A stretch of DNA of 64,000 nt from NCBI RefSeq assembly GCF_030686865.1, contig NZ_JAQYUS010000001.1:1-64000 (forward strand), read 5' to 3'. Below, in pieces: positions 50,920 through 60,386 of the stretch. Position 1 is the stretch's first letter. Each line of letters begins with the position of its first letter. This stretch comes from Kaistella sp. SH40-3 (GTDB taxonomy: Bacteria > Bacteroidota > Bacteroidia > Flavobacteriales > Weeksellaceae). Made by a program: the position numbers and the translations under genes. The notes below the pieces were generated by a model. That model did not search any database. It was given only the letters and a program-made list of their open reading frames with translations, and was not told where the DNA came from.

Positions 50920-51888
50920 TCATTTCAAATTCTCCCAATACCAACCCACTGCTTCCTGCAGGCCTTTTTTAATATCGTGAGAAGGTTCGTAGCCCAAAAG
51001 CTTTTTTGCTTTATCGATAGACGCAAGTGAATGTGGGATGTCGCCGGCACGCAAATCACCGTGAATGATCGGAACATTTGCAATCGCAGGATCATAAACG
51101 GAAAGATATTCCTTAAGATATTCTACGAGTAAATTAAGGGTGGTACGGTCGCCTACTGCAGTATTGTAAACGGTATTTAAGGCTTCTTTGTTTTCAGCAG
51201 ACATTGCCTTTTCATTCATCTGAATGACATTATCGATGTACGTGAAATCACGCGAATACTCCCCGGTTCCGTTAATGACCGGACTTTCATGATTCATCAG
51301 CTGAATTACAAATTTTGGAATTACCGCTGCATAGGCACCGTTGGGATGCTGTCTTCTGCCGAATACATTGAAGTATCGCAAACCGATGCATTCGATGCCA
51401 TAGGTCTTGCTAAAAACATCAGCATAGAGTTCATTCACATATTTGGTAATGGCGTAAGGGGAAAGCGGTTTGCCGATCACCTCCTCTACTTTGGGTAATG
51501 TTTCTGAATCTCCATAGGTTGAGGAACTTGCCGCATAAATAAAACGTTTCACTCCGGAGTCTCTCGCTGCCACCAGCATATTTAAAAAACCTCCGACATT
51601 CACATCATTGCTCGTAATAGGGTCATTGATGGACCGCGGCACAGACCCTAAAGCCGCCTGATGCAGCACATAATCCTGATCCGCAGCCGCCTGCTGACAG
51701 GTGGCTAAATCCCGGATATCTCCTTCTATAAGTTTGAAATCCGGATGGGAAAGTAAATGTTCGATATTGTATCTGAAGCCTGTCGCAAAGTTATCGAGAC
51801 AGGTTACCTGATTGCCTTTGGAGATAAAATAATCACAAAGGTTAGATCCAATGAAGCCGGCACCACCGGTAATTAAAATTCTTTTCAT
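50920..51888 (-). CDS. wbpP: UDP-N-acetylglucosamine 4-epimerase, WbpP/TviC-like
   Basis: 322 residues, extended SDR. NAD-binding GGAGFIGSN (about 8-16). QAALGSVPRSINDPITSN (about 77-94) is diagnostic for the WbpP/TviC group. Catalytic Ser/Thr in AASSSTYGDSE and Tyr-x3-Lys in SPYAITKYVNELYADVF (in parts, about 147-163); then LRYFNVFGRRQHPNGAYAAV (in parts). It would interconvert UDP-GlcNAc and UDP-GalNAc (or their uronates), feeding the capsule transferases. The stop is followed by CATCC-rich sequence leading to wzm, and a 367-bp repeat-rich gap separates it from wzc upstream. Confidence 0.9.
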   Translation of the reverse strand: MKRILITGGAGFIGSNLCDYFISKGNQVTCLDNFATGFRYNIEHLLSHPDFKLIEGDIRDLATCQQAAADQDYVLHQAALGSVPRSINDPITSNDVNVGGFLNMLVAARDSGVKRFIYAASSSTYGDSETLPKVEEVIGKPLSPYAITKYVNELYADVFSKTYGIECIGLRYFNVFGRRQHPNGAYAAVIPKFVIQLMNHESPVINGTGEYSRDFTYIDNVIQMNEKAMSAENKEALNTVYNTAVGDRTTLNLLVEYLKEYLSVYDPAIANVPIIHGDLRAGDIPHSLASIDKAKKLLGYEPSHDIKKGLQEAVGWYWENLK

Positions 51889-52255
51889 ATTATTTTTATG
51901 CTTATTGCACCATCACTTTAATTGAATCATACATACAGTTGCAAAGGCTAACTGGATACAAAGCTAACGAACGCTGTTATGATAGGTTCTGCTTTAAATG
52001 AGTTTTGCCCTCGTGCAAAAATAGCAAATCAAGACTTGATCTTTTCACTAAAAAATAAAATTTCTTTTCAGCCCCCAAAAAAACCACCTTTCAACAACCC
52101 CAAAATCGGTGGCTGAGCCCGTCGAAGCCATATCATCTACAACCCGGCAGATGAGCCCCTCAAACCCAACCGGTGGCTGAGCCCGTCGAAGCCACATCAT
52201 CTCAAACAAGGTGGCTGAGCCTGTCCGGTGGCTGAGCCTGTCGAAGCCACATCAT
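51889..52255. other. Intergenic region with clustered R1 repeats
   Basis: 367 bp with no credible gene. It contains an R5-like remnant at about 52014-52075 (AATCAAGACTTGATC...) and the R1 cluster at 52108-52250. Short frames reading MAEPVEA or VRWLSLSKP are R1 artefacts. Confidence 0.6.
52108..52250. repeat. Cluster of R1 palindromic repeats
   Basis: Three full copies (52108-52131, 52172-52195, 52227-52250) and one truncated copy (52210-52225), all in the same orientation. They differ by single bases (GAGCCTG versus GAGCCCG). The last ends 6 bp before the wzc stop codon. The stems could end transcription or stabilise the 3' end of the wza-wzc transcript. Confidence 0.75.
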
Positions 52256-54577
52256 CTAAAACCATCTCTCCCACCATTTTTTCTCCAGTTCATGGGTGTA
52301 AGAGTAATAGCCGTAGCCGTATTTCTTGCCATAGCGGGTGTTTTCGGGTTTTACACTGTTCAGCACGAAGGCCATATTGTCAATCTGATTTTCAATCTGG
52401 AAGCCGGCTGCAAAATCGATCATGCCTTTTTCGGTAAACTCAGACCGTACTACATAAAGCAGCACATCTGATTTTTCGACCAGTTGCAGCGTATCACTCA
52501 CCAGCATAACGGGGGCAGAATCCAGCACAATATAATCATATTTCGTTTTCAGGTACGAAATCATTTCCGTGAACTTATCCATATCCAGAAGATCATTCGG
52601 GTTCGGTGCAATCTGACCACTGAAGAGGACATCTAAATTTTCATTCACTTTAGAAGGAACGATATACGAATCGGGTACGGTTTTATCAGACATCAGATAA
52701 TCAGTCAAACCGATATTTTTACCCCGTACAAAACGGTGCAACTGCGGATTCCTGATATCGGCCCCAATGATGATGACTTTGTTTTTTCCGGCTAAAGTCA
52801 GGGCAGTATTAATGGAGACCGTTGTTTTACCTTCTCCTTTAATCGAAGAAGTGACGAGCACCACATCTCCACCTGTGGTTTTTTTTGCTTTCAACAGGTA
52901 TTTGAGATTGGAACTCAAGATCCGAAACGATTCAGCAAAGGTGGAAAAATCGTTGGGATGCACGACTGCATTTTCTTCAGGGTTGAGCGGGATCTCTGCG
53001 AGTACAATGGCTGTTACCGGCATAAGGGCCATAATATGTTCCTTCGTATGTACTTTGGTATCCAAGGAATTCCAGACAATCAGGAAGATGAGCGGCAGTA
53101 AAAAACCAGCCGTCAAGGCGCCATTCATAATGCGTTTGGAGTTAGGCTGTACAATACCCGTTGTATAAGCGGGATTAATGATCTTGGCTTTGGGAGCCGT
53201 TACCGCTAAAGTAATGGCATTTTCTTCCCTTTTCTGTAAAAGGTAGAGATACAATTGTTCCTTCAACGTTTGCTGCCGATCGATGCTGCGGAATATTTTC
53301 TCCTGCGTGGGATATTTGGTGATATTCCCTTTCGCGAGGTTAAGTTGGGCATTGGCTTGTGCGATTTGAAGCTGCAGCGTTTCGCGCGACTCTACCAGGT
53401 TCTTGCGGATTAAATTCTTCAGGGCGGCAATCTGCTTGTTCATTTCAATGACCGCCGGGTTTTCTCCTGTCGCCTGTTTCAACACCCGGTTACGCGTTAA
53501 TAACAAATTGTTATATTCCGCAATATTGCTTTCAGCCCCCGAGGGCAATCCCATACCGGAAGGCAATAACTGCTCGCTGGCACTGGCAGACAGAACAGAA
53601 TTCACCAAATCCAGCTGCATGGATTGGGTTAAGATCACCTTCGTATTTTCATCGGCTTTACTGACCGCTAGACCTGCCTGGGTTTCCAGATTGGTGATCT
53701 GGTTGGTCTGTTTGAATTTTTCCTTTTGACCTTCAATGCCCGCTAAATCTTCCGTGATGACTTCTAAACGTTCATCGATGAAATCCTTGGTGTTTTTAGC
53801 TTCCTGGTTTTTATCATTCACCCCATCAATGATGTATTGGTTAGCGATTTCATTTAAAATATCTTCTGATTTCTTGGGTACCGGTCCGACCATCGAAACA
53901 TCCATCAGCAATCCTTTGTTTTCTGGTAAACTCACAGAAAGCCGACCTTCTAAACCGGCTACGGTCGCTTTCAAACTCTGGAAAACTACTTTGATCTGAT
54001 CCGTAAGTTGCACCCCTTGTTTGATATTCAGTTGAACGGTACCGAAAGGTAATTTCGCCGGGGTTCCGAAACGGTACTGGTTACTGGAGCCCGCCATTTT
54101 ATACGAGTTTTTACCCACGGGTTCCAAGATATAAGAGGCACCCGAAAACTGATCGGGTTGATGGATGCTCACTATTTTTCCGGACACGGGGCTGTCTTTA
54201 TAGAGTTCGACCTCCTTGATCTTACCGATACTAAAAAAAGTAACGCCCAGATTCAGGTTTTGTGCCACGGATTCTAAAATAGGTTTAGAGACAATAATGG
54301 TGGTTTCCCCCTGCAATTCATTATCGCCGCTTACCCCCATTCCGAGATTCTTCAAATCACTAAGGGCAGAACTGTTTCCTTTGGATTCACGAAGTTTAAG
54401 AGAAGTTTTGCTATTGTATTGTGCCTGGGTATATTTCAGATAGATTTTAGCACCACCATAAAATAACGCGAGACTGAGTAGAAACCAGGGCCATTTTTTT
54501 AAATACTTGCCGATTTCTTTTTTAATATTAACCGTCTTCGTCCGTTTTAACGGTTCGGAGTTTTCCAACAATTCCAT
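52256..54577 (-). CDS. wzc: Wzc-like polysaccharide co-polymerase with BY-kinase domain
   Basis: 773 residues. An N-terminal Wzz-type domain with a membrane helix near 30-48, a long periplasmic coiled-coil region (about 240-460) and a second membrane helix (about 485-505). The cytoplasmic tyrosine-kinase domain has Walker A SSIKGEGKTTV (GEGKTT 581-586), Walker A' GADIRNPQ (about 605) and Walker B YIVLDSAPV (682-690). A C-terminal Tyr cluster (Y749, Y753, Y755, Y757, Y758, Y760) is the autophosphorylation tail. It controls chain length and export together with Wza, whose gene is 6 bp upstream. It belongs to the Wzy-dependent pathway, while the same locus also has an ABC exporter. Confidence 0.95.
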   Translation of the reverse strand: MELLENSEPLKRTKTVNIKKEIGKYLKKWPWFLLSLALFYGGAKIYLKYTQAQYNSKTSLKLRESKGNSSALSDLKNLGMGVSGDNELQGETTIIVSKPILESVAQNLNLGVTFFSIGKIKEVELYKDSPVSGKIVSIHQPDQFSGASYILEPVGKNSYKMAGSSNQYRFGTPAKLPFGTVQLNIKQGVQLTDQIKVVFQSLKATVAGLEGRLSVSLPENKGLLMDVSMVGPVPKKSEDILNEIANQYIIDGVNDKNQEAKNTKDFIDERLEVITEDLAGIEGQKEKFKQTNQITNLETQAGLAVSKADENTKVILTQSMQLDLVNSVLSASASEQLLPSGMGLPSGAESNIAEYNNLLLTRNRVLKQATGENPAVIEMNKQIAALKNLIRKNLVESRETLQLQIAQANAQLNLAKGNITKYPTQEKIFRSIDRQQTLKEQLYLYLLQKREENAITLAVTAPKAKIINPAYTTGIVQPNSKRIMNGALTAGFLLPLIFLIVWNSLDTKVHTKEHIMALMPVTAIVLAEIPLNPEENAVVHPNDFSTFAESFRILSSNLKYLLKAKKTTGGDVVLVTSSIKGEGKTTVSINTALTLAGKNKVIIIGADIRNPQLHRFVRGKNIGLTDYLMSDKTVPDSYIVPSKVNENLDVLFSGQIAPNPNDLLDMDKFTEMISYLKTKYDYIVLDSAPVMLVSDTLQLVEKSDVLLYVVRSEFTEKGMIDFAAGFQIENQIDNMAFVLNSVKPENTRYGKKYGYGYYSYTHELEKKWWERWF

Positions 54578-54583
54578 TAATAC

Positions 54584-55381
54584 TTATTTTCGGGTTAAAG
54601 TGAAGATTAAAGTGAGTAGACCTAATCCAACTCCACCATATTTAATCCAGTTATCTACATTGGAATTGGTATTGACCGATACCTGCTTATTGCGATCGGG
54701 TTCAACATAGAGAATATCATTTTGCTGAAGATAATAGTAAGGAGAATTCACAATGGATGCTTCCGAAAGATCCAGAGAAACCACCTTATCTTTGCCTTCT
54801 TCTTCAGAATAGCGGATTAATTTTACACTTGTTTTATTGCCATCATACTTAATGTCCCCTGAAAGTGCAATCGCCTGAAATAAGTTCAGTCGCTCGTTGG
54901 GACTTGTTTTCTGCCCTGGACTGCCCACCTCTCCCAATACAGAGAAATTAAAGTTAGACAAAGTCACCGTAACCATTGGATCGGTAAGATATCTTTTTAA
55001 ACGGCTTTCTAAATCCTGTTTGAGTTGTTGCTTGGTCATGCCCTTGCAATAGATGCTTCCTAAGACTGGAAAAACGATAGTGCCATCGGTCGTCACAATA
55101 TATTCTGTTGGGGAAGATGATGCACCGCCACTGCCTCCTGAAGCAGCACTTCCGGTTGCAGGCATGGTCGCCTGATTGAATGGGCGAACCGCAATCTCTT
55201 CGAAAGCGGAAACCAAGATCTGTAAACGGTCGCCTTCCTGAATATGAAGCCCTAAATATTGAGCTTGCGAAACTTCCTGTTCAAAGTTATTGTTAGACAT
55301 GTAAACGATGTTCTTCTTCGGTTTACAGGCCTGAAAAGCAAAAAGCGTAATTATAATAAATACCGAAAAGTATTTCTTCAT
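54584..55381 (-). CDS. wza: Wza-like polysaccharide export lipoprotein
   Basis: 265 residues. Lipobox FQAC with lipidation Cys19. Poly-export domain (about 40-140: LGLHIQEGDRLQILVSAF, EYIVTTDGTIVFPVLGSI, QQLKQDLESRL), an SLBB-type domain (about 150-225: VLGEVGSPGQKTS), then YYLQQNDILYVEPDR and a C-terminal helix (GGVGLGLLTLIFTL). It forms the outer-membrane export channel. It is the first gene of the wza-wzc pair, 6 bp apart. Upstream TACATTTA resembles, but does not match, the TAnnTTTG box. Confidence 0.94.
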   Translation of the reverse strand: MKKYFSVFIIITLFAFQACKPKKNIVYMSNNNFEQEVSQAQYLGLHIQEGDRLQILVSAFEEIAVRPFNQATMPATGSAASGGSGGASSSPTEYIVTTDGTIVFPVLGSIYCKGMTKQQLKQDLESRLKRYLTDPMVTVTLSNFNFSVLGEVGSPGQKTSPNERLNLFQAIALSGDIKYDGNKTSVKLIRYSEEEGKDKVVSLDLSEASIVNSPYYYLQQNDILYVEPDRNKQVSVNTNSNVDNWIKYGGVGLGLLTLIFTLTRK

Positions 55382-55449
55382 TTGTTATTTTTAAGACTAT
55401 AAATGTAAAACTATTTTGAATAGGTTGAGTCTTACATCATATGCAGGAC

Positions 55450-56091
55450 TTACCACCAGTTTTCTTTCCAATAATAGTTAAGACCCAAACCTAACATTCT
55501 GTTGTACGTATTTCTCGCATCATTATTGGGATAGACTTTGCTGAAGCCACGGTCGTAGCGTAGAAATGCTTCAAACTGCTGGGTCACTTTTAAGCCAATA
55601 CCAAAAGAAATTCCATAGCCGAATTTCTTAATTTCATCATCTTTATTGTATTTGAAGTAGGCCAGATCATAGGCGGGATCTACCTTTCGTTCTTCTCTTA
55701 CCAAATATTCAATGCGTGGACCAGCAAATAAAAACAGATCCCGTTTCATATTTCCCTGGTGAAAAAACCACTTCATATAGACCTGCATGGCGACATAGTC
55801 ATGATGAAACTTCTGCACTCCAAAAACATTTTCTTCCGCCTTTGCGACTTCACCTCCCATATGGTATTCAATTTGCGGCGTAATATAAAGCCACGCTGAA
55901 TCGAAAACATCATTTTCTACGAGCGACCACTGCGCAAAAGCCCCCAGAGTTCCACCATAGGCACCCTTAGAAACATCGTGTACACCCACGATTGATCCTT
56001 TATGAAAGTTCCCGGTCAATCCGTATTTGAAAGTCTGCCCGTTCACCATGATCAAAAGGAAAACTGCAATAAGGGTCTTAATTTTCTTCAT
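55450..56091 (-). CDS. Outer-membrane beta-barrel protein
   Basis: 213 residues with a signal peptide (1-20, MVNGQT end). Alternating aromatic strands and ending in YYWKENWW fit an eight- to ten-stranded barrel of the outer-membrane protein beta-barrel (OmpW/PorT-like) group: FKYGLTGNFHKGSI, YITPQIEYHM, LFLFAGPRIEYLV, FGYGISFGIGLKV, AFLRYDRGFSKVY. Function unknown. It lies 68 bp upstream of wza on the same strand and may share its transcript, so it could serve capsule export or attachment. Confidence 0.8.
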   Translation of the reverse strand: MKKIKTLIAVFLLIMVNGQTFKYGLTGNFHKGSIVGVHDVSKGAYGGTLGAFAQWSLVENDVFDSAWLYITPQIEYHMGGEVAKAEENVFGVQKFHHDYVAMQVYMKWFFHQGNMKRDLFLFAGPRIEYLVREERKVDPAYDLAYFKYNKDDEIKKFGYGISFGIGLKVTQQFEAFLRYDRGFSKVYPNNDARNTYNRMLGLGLNYYWKENWW

Positions 56092-56453
56092 ATGATTGAA
56101 ATCGATAGTGATGAATTGTTTATTTAATAATAATCATGCAAATTAATTAAAATTTATTTAATTATAAGACTTTTTTTCAAAGGATGATTTGATTTGATTT
56201 GAATTTGGAGGAAAGGGATGGTTTTTATGTTTTTTATTTGTTAAAAAATAATGAGATCATAAATCGTCTACAACCCAGCATCCCGCACCCACCACCTTCT
56301 CAAAACAATCACAAAAAAAAGATACGGCTCCTCCTGAGCCGCACCATTATTCTATATTTAATTCTCTAAGGAGATATCGCTCCTCCGGAGCACCCATTCA
56401 CCCAAACACAGCACCCAGCATCCCGCACCCATCAATCCACACCTCATCACCTC
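56092..56453. other. Intergenic region with repeat R6
   Basis: 360 bp without a gene. It contains AT-rich promoter-type sequence for the barrel protein, CATCCCGCACCC-type units and the R6 element at 56305-56395. Confidence 0.55.
56305..56395. repeat. Dispersed repeat R6, copy 2
   Basis: Same order as 49601-49694: AAAAAAAAGATACGG, hairpin CGGCTC-CTCCT-GAGCCG, ACCATTATT, then GATATCGCTCC-TCC-GGAGC. Stem bases differ from copy 1 while pairing is kept. Confidence 0.65.
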
Positions 56454-56927
56454 CTACTCACTCTCTGCATCTTTTATCGCCTGCGTAATTTCCTCATATT
56501 CAAATCCTTTTGATAATAAATACTTAATTGTTTTTGAATTTTTCTGATACTGCTGTAAACCCTTTAATTTTGAATGATAGTTGTGGTACAATTTAGACAA
56601 GGTTTTGTGATAATCATCGTCTTCAATTTCATCAAAACAGTTGTTGATTAGCTTTTCCGGAACTCCTTTGAATTTTAAATGGTTCCGGATTTTATTTCGT
56701 CCCCACGATTTCATATAGAATTTTCCGCGGATGTAACTTCGGGTGAAGCGTTCTTCATTGAGGTAATTCTCCTTCATCAAGAAAAGCAGGATTTCATCTT
56801 TGGCTTCTGGTATCAATAGAAAATCCCGCATTTTCTGTTCTACTTCCTGATGACAGCGATCCTGGTAAACGCAATAGTTTACAAGTTTCTGTTTGATTTC
56901 GAGGAAGGTGTAGGATTTATGTTCCAT
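56454..56927 (-). CDS. recX: Regulatory protein RecX
   Basis: 157 residues from the Met at 56927. The frame continues to 57014, but that part only translates a degenerate GATAGA repeat. Three-helix repeats of RecX: YTFLEIKQKLVNYCVYQDR, MKENYLNEERFTRSYIRGKF, GRNKIRNHLKFKGVPEKLIN, then FEYEEITQAIKDA at the end. RecX binds RecA filaments and dampens recombination. The size is typical for Flavobacteriia. It is flanked by repeat tracts on both sides and has no obvious operon partner. Confidence 0.9.
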   Translation of the reverse strand: MEHKSYTFLEIKQKLVNYCVYQDRCHQEVEQKMRDFLLIPEAKDEILLFLMKENYLNEERFTRSYIRGKFYMKSWGRNKIRNHLKFKGVPEKLINNCFDEIEDDDYHKTLSKLYHNYHSKLKGLQQYQKNSKTIKYLLSKGFEYEEITQAIKDAESE

Positions 56928-57561
56928 ATTGAGATGATGGGTGTGATGGATGATAGATGATAGACTGATAGATGATAGATAATAGACTGATAGATGATAG
57001 ATGACAAATGACAAAATTAATACAATTTAGCCGAACGCGTCATCTGAAGGTGATGATCTATTACTATTCTTTTTTACCACAAAAGTTACTATTTCTATAA
57101 TGCCAAATTTCCCTCGGTCTGGCTGCACAAATAATTAGCGTTTATTTCTTAGCCTTACTTTTTGCTGCCTATTTTATAATCTTTAATGGAATCAGCGAAC
57201 CATTTTCAATGGTTTGTCTTGAAACAAAAAGTTAAATACTTAGATCATTTTCCGAAGTCAAATCTAATTTCGTTTTGCAATCGAAACTTTGTAAAAAATC
57301 AAATTCACTCCCTTTAGGGTCGGCGCAAATGAATTTGATTTTTGTTTTTATATTTAAATACGATCATCTATCAGTCTCAGGACTTACCTATCCAAACTAA
57401 CTTCTAAGTCAATCATTGTGGAGCTAAGTCCTAAAAAACAAATTCACTGCCTTTAGCAAAGCAATGAATTTGAATCTCTGTTAATAATTAACCTCTATTA
57501 TCTATCAGTCTATTATCTATCAGTCTATCATCTATTCGTCTTTTATCTCTTCGTCTCTTCA
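56928..57561. other. Intergenic region with R5 and R7 repeats and TATCTATC tracts
   Basis: 630 bp without a credible gene. It contains a GATAGATAATAGACTGATAG-type tract (56950-57005), an R5 module at 57150-57240 with hairpin AACCATT-TTC-AATGGTT, two R7 hairpins, CAAATTCA...TGAATTTG, at 57300-57337 and 57439-57472, and another CTATTATCTATCAGT tract (57494-57560). Confidence 0.6.
57150..57240. repeat. Dispersed repeat family R5, first-module copy
   Basis: AATGGAATCAGCGAACC then hairpin AACCATT-TTC-AATGGTT and GTCTTGAAACAAAAAGTTA, close to the first module at 23145-23350. Confidence 0.6.
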
Positions 57562-58827
57562 TTAATAATTAAACAACGCCTTCCCTTCCATCATTTGGTT
57601 TACTTTTTTGCGAACCTCAGCGATTTTTTGGTCATCGTTGATGTTCATTACGACATCATTGATCAGGCCGGCAAGGACTTCCATGTCGGTTTCTTTTAAA
57701 CCTCTGGTGGTGATGGCGGCTGTTCCTAAACGAATTCCGGAAGTGGTAAAGGCAGATTTATCATCAAAAGGAACCATGTTTTTATTACAGGTAATATCGG
57801 CTTTCACAAGTGCTTTCTCAGTTTCCTTACCGTTAACATTTTTATTTCGAAGATCAACCAACATCAAGTGATTATCGGTTCCACCACTTACGATATCGAA
57901 TCCAAGAGTCATCAGTGCGTTGGCTAAAGCACGGGCATTGGCAACGACTTGTTTTGCATAGACTTCAAATTTTTGATCAATTGCTTCTGCAAAGGCAACC
58001 GCTTTTCCAGCAATGACGTGCTCTAATGGTCCACCCTGAATTCCTGGAAAAACAGAACCGCTCAAAACCTGACTCATCATTTTGATTTCGCCTTTTGGAG
58101 TTTTATGTCCATACGTATTTTCGAAATCTTTCCCCATCATAATCAGTCCACCTCTTGGGCCACGCAATGTTTTATGAGTGGTCGTGGTAACGACATGACA
58201 ATGTTCGAATGGAGAACTCAATAATCCTTTGGCAATTAAACCTGCAGGGTGTGCAATATCTGCCCATAAGGTCGCGCCTACTTCATCTGCCACTTCGCGG
58301 AATTTTGCAAAATCGATATCTCTGGAATACGCAGAATAACCTGCGATCAACATTTTCGGTTTTACTTCTAAGGCTTTCTGGCGCATTGCATCATAATCGA
58401 TTAAACCACTTTCACGTTCCACCCCATAGAAATTAGCATTGTATTGAATTCCGGAAAAGTTCACGAAAGACCCGTGGGTTAAATGGCCCCCCATTGATAA
58501 ATCAAGACCTAATATTTTATCACCTGGTTTTAAAACTGAAAGATAGATGGCAGCATTGGCTTGTGACCCAGAATGCGGCTGCACGTTGGCATAATCTACA
58601 CCGAACAATTCTTTGGCTCTGTCGATGGCTAATGTTTCAATCTCATCTACGACTTCGCAACCCCCATAATATCTTTTTCCGGGATAGCCTTCTGCATATT
58701 TATTGGTCAAAACACTTCCTACCGCTTTCATTACGTTTTCGGAAACAAAATTTTCCGAAGCAATCAATTCGATGCCGTGAGTTTGTCTTTGTCTTTCCTG
58801 TTCGATAAGGTCAAAAATTGGATCCAT
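57562..58827 (-). CDS. glyA: Serine hydroxymethyltransferase
   Basis: 421 residues, full length. It converts serine and tetrahydrofolate to glycine and 5,10-methylene-tetrahydrofolate using PLP. The family pattern is clear: [17 protein letters not shown] (about 17-33), [18 protein letters not shown] (41-58), [13 protein letters not shown], the PLP Lys219 in [14 protein letters not shown], and VVSGGTDNH. The start at 58827 matches the family. An exact TAAATTTG box lies 42 bp upstream on the minus strand. Cytoplasmic housekeeping enzyme. Confidence 0.97.
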   Translation of the reverse strand: MDPIFDLIEQERQRQTHGIELIASENFVSENVMKAVGSVLTNKYAEGYPGKRYYGGCEVVDEIETLAIDRAKELFGVDYANVQPHSGSQANAAIYLSVLKPGDKILGLDLSMGGHLTHGSFVNFSGIQYNANFYGVERESGLIDYDAMRQKALEVKPKMLIAGYSAYSRDIDFAKFREVADEVGATLWADIAHPAGLIAKGLLSSPFEHCHVVTTTTHKTLRGPRGGLIMMGKDFENTYGHKTPKGEIKMMSQVLSGSVFPGIQGGPLEHVIAGKAVAFAEAIDQKFEVYAKQVVANARALANALMTLGFDIVSGGTDNHLMLVDLRNKNVNGKETEKALVKADITCNKNMVPFDDKSAFTTSGIRLGTAAITTRGLKETDMEVLAGLINDVVMNINDDQKIAEVRKKVNQMMEGKALFNY

Positions 58828-59427
58828 AGGGTATAATTGAGATTTTTTTAATTGTAATTAATAAGAATTCAAATTTATGGAAATTTTTGAGAACAAGTTT
58901 GGGTTGGGCGTGAAATGTTAGCGGAAGGGTCTGGGGTGTTTGTTGATGGGTGATGGATGTTGGGTGATGGATGTTGGTGATTGATATTGGCTGGAGGATC
59001 AGTAAGGAGCAATGGGCACTGGTTAATGAGCAATGGTGAACGGTCAATAGTTAATCCGATCATAAGTAATAAAACGCTGTGGAATCTGTGAGTTTTTTTT
59101 AAAGACTTGAAATTTTTAAACACTAATGGTATCACAAATAACACTATTAAAATGTGGGATGTTTGATGTGGGATGCTTGATGTTTGATGCTTGATGTTTG
59201 ATGTTGGTTGTTGGTTGTTTAGTTCAATCTCATCTACAAAACAAAATGGCAGTGCTTAAAAAAAAACTATTATGTGAACTTAATAGACCCAAAAAGTTCC
59301 ATCTCTAAAAATCTTTTGTGACTTCTGTGGTTTAAAATTATTTTTTTAAATATAAACAGCTCTTAACTTCTTGCACTTTTGCGGTTTTAAACTTCAATTT
59401 TATTAATTTCGCAAAATAAGAGAAAGA
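58828..59427. other. Intergenic region with GATGG-type degenerate repeats
   Basis: 600 bp between divergent glyA and the Smr gene. It contains the glyA promoter, a GGGTGATGGATGTT tract (58935-58990), a TTTGATGCTTGATG tract (59155-59220) and a TTTTGTGACTTCTGTGG element near 59310. No credible gene is seen. Confidence 0.55.
58870..58877 (-). promoter_or_regulatory. Bacteroidota -7 box (TAAATTTG) of glyA
   Basis: Exact TAnnTTTG on the minus strand, 42 bp before the ATG at 58827, with CTTG 16 bp further upstream as a -33 candidate. Confidence 0.55.
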
Positions 59428-59922
59428 ATGAAAACAGGCGATTCGGTTTCGGTGATAGATGATCATTTGAAAGGAACAGTGACCTCCATCAAAGGAAAGA
59501 AAGTGACCATCGAAGATGAGCACGGCTTTGAGTATGAATATGCGGAATCGGAGTTGGTTTTGCAACAAGCCGAGATTTATGAGAATATAAAGACCATTCG
59601 AAAAGAAGAAATTTTAAAACCCGTCTCGAAAAAACACGATAAAAAGCCTTTCATACTGGATCTGCATTTCGAAAAGCTGGTGAGAAACACGGGAGATTAC
59701 GATTCTTTTGAACGCCTCTTCCTTCAAAAAGACAAACTTCTAAAAACGCTCGATTACTGCCGCAAAAACAATCTGAAAAAATTAGAAATCATCCACGGTA
59801 TTGGCGACGGCGTTTTACAGCAAATGGTTCATGACGTTTTGGAAAGCCAGACCAATCTGGAGTTTCAGAACAAAGAAATACTGCACCATCAGTCGGGTAC
59901 AGTATTGGTTTATTTTGGTTGA
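59428..59922 (+). CDS. Smr-domain protein with N-terminal KOW-like domain
   Basis: 164 residues. The N-terminal 45 residues form a small barrel-like unit (MKTGDSVSVIDDHLKGTVTSIKGKKVTIED, in parts) resembling the DUF2027/KOW-like head of Bacteroidota Smr proteins. The C-terminal Smr domain (about 72-164) has ILDLHFEKL and LEIIHGIGDGVL (HGxGxG), as in MutS2. Smr domains bind or nick nucleic acids, often at stalled ribosomes or junctions. It lies alone, with the glyA gene divergent upstream. Confidence 0.9.
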   Translation: MKTGDSVSVIDDHLKGTVTSIKGKKVTIEDEHGFEYEYAESELVLQQAEIYENIKTIRKEEILKPVSKKHDKKPFILDLHFEKLVRNTGDYDSFERLFLQKDKLLKTLDYCRKNNLKKLEIIHGIGDGVLQQMVHDVLESQTNLEFQNKEILHHQSGTVLVYFG

Positions 59923-60083
59923 TGGATGTTGGATGATGGATGATGGGTGATGGATGATGGGTGATGGATGATGGATGCAAAATTAGAAAATTCATATTTG
60001 ACCTTTCACAATTACCAAACACCCAGCACCAAACATCAAACACCCAGCATCAAGCACCAAACATCAAACACCCAGCACCAAAA
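59923..60083. repeat. Degenerate GATGGATG and CCCAGCACCAAACATC tracts
   Basis: Two low-complexity blocks with opposite strand bias (59923-59978 GATGGATG-type, 60015-60083 CAAACATC/CCAGCACC-type) placed back to back. Together they can fold into a long imperfect hairpin between convergent genes. Confidence 0.55.
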
Positions 60084-60386
60084 CTAGTCTACATACTTAA
60101 AACTGGTCGCGTAGAATTTTCCTTTTTTGATTTCACCGCTTACCACTGCTTTTTTCATGATTTTGCAATAGCCATCGTCTGAATGCATTTCACCAAATGC
60201 TTTTTTGTCCATGCCTTCAACGAGGTACACTTTACCATCGATTTTCACTGCCATGGCGCAACCTTTGTCTGTTTTTACTTTGAACTGACACATTGCACAA
60301 GCCGCATCTACGGTTTGATTTTGGATTTTTTGGGCAAAAATACTTACCGAAAATAACAGCAAGATTACGAACATCAATCTTTTCAT
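60084..60386 (-). CDS. Small exported Cys protein, DUF6370-like
   Basis: 100 residues. Signal peptide 1-18 (ending SIFAQ). The mature part has VDAACAMCQF (CxxC), KGCAMAVKIDGKVYLVEG and HSDDGYCKIMKKAVVSGEI, matching the small DUF6370 family of Bacteroidota, perhaps a periplasmic redox or metal-binding protein. Monocistronic, converging with the Smr gene. Confidence 0.8.
   Translation of the reverse strand: MKRLMFVILLLFSVSIFAQKIQNQTVDAACAMCQFKVKTDKGCAMAVKIDGKVYLVEGMDKKAFGEMHSDDGYCKIMKKAVVSGEIKKGKFYATSFKYVD

Noticed and set aside
52211..52471. Plus-strand frames starting MAEPV...
   Set aside because: R1 palindromic repeats read as protein, then antisense to wzc.
56928..57014. N-terminal extension of RecX
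   Set aside because: Encoded by GATAGATGATAG repeats; RecX proteins start at the Met at 56927.
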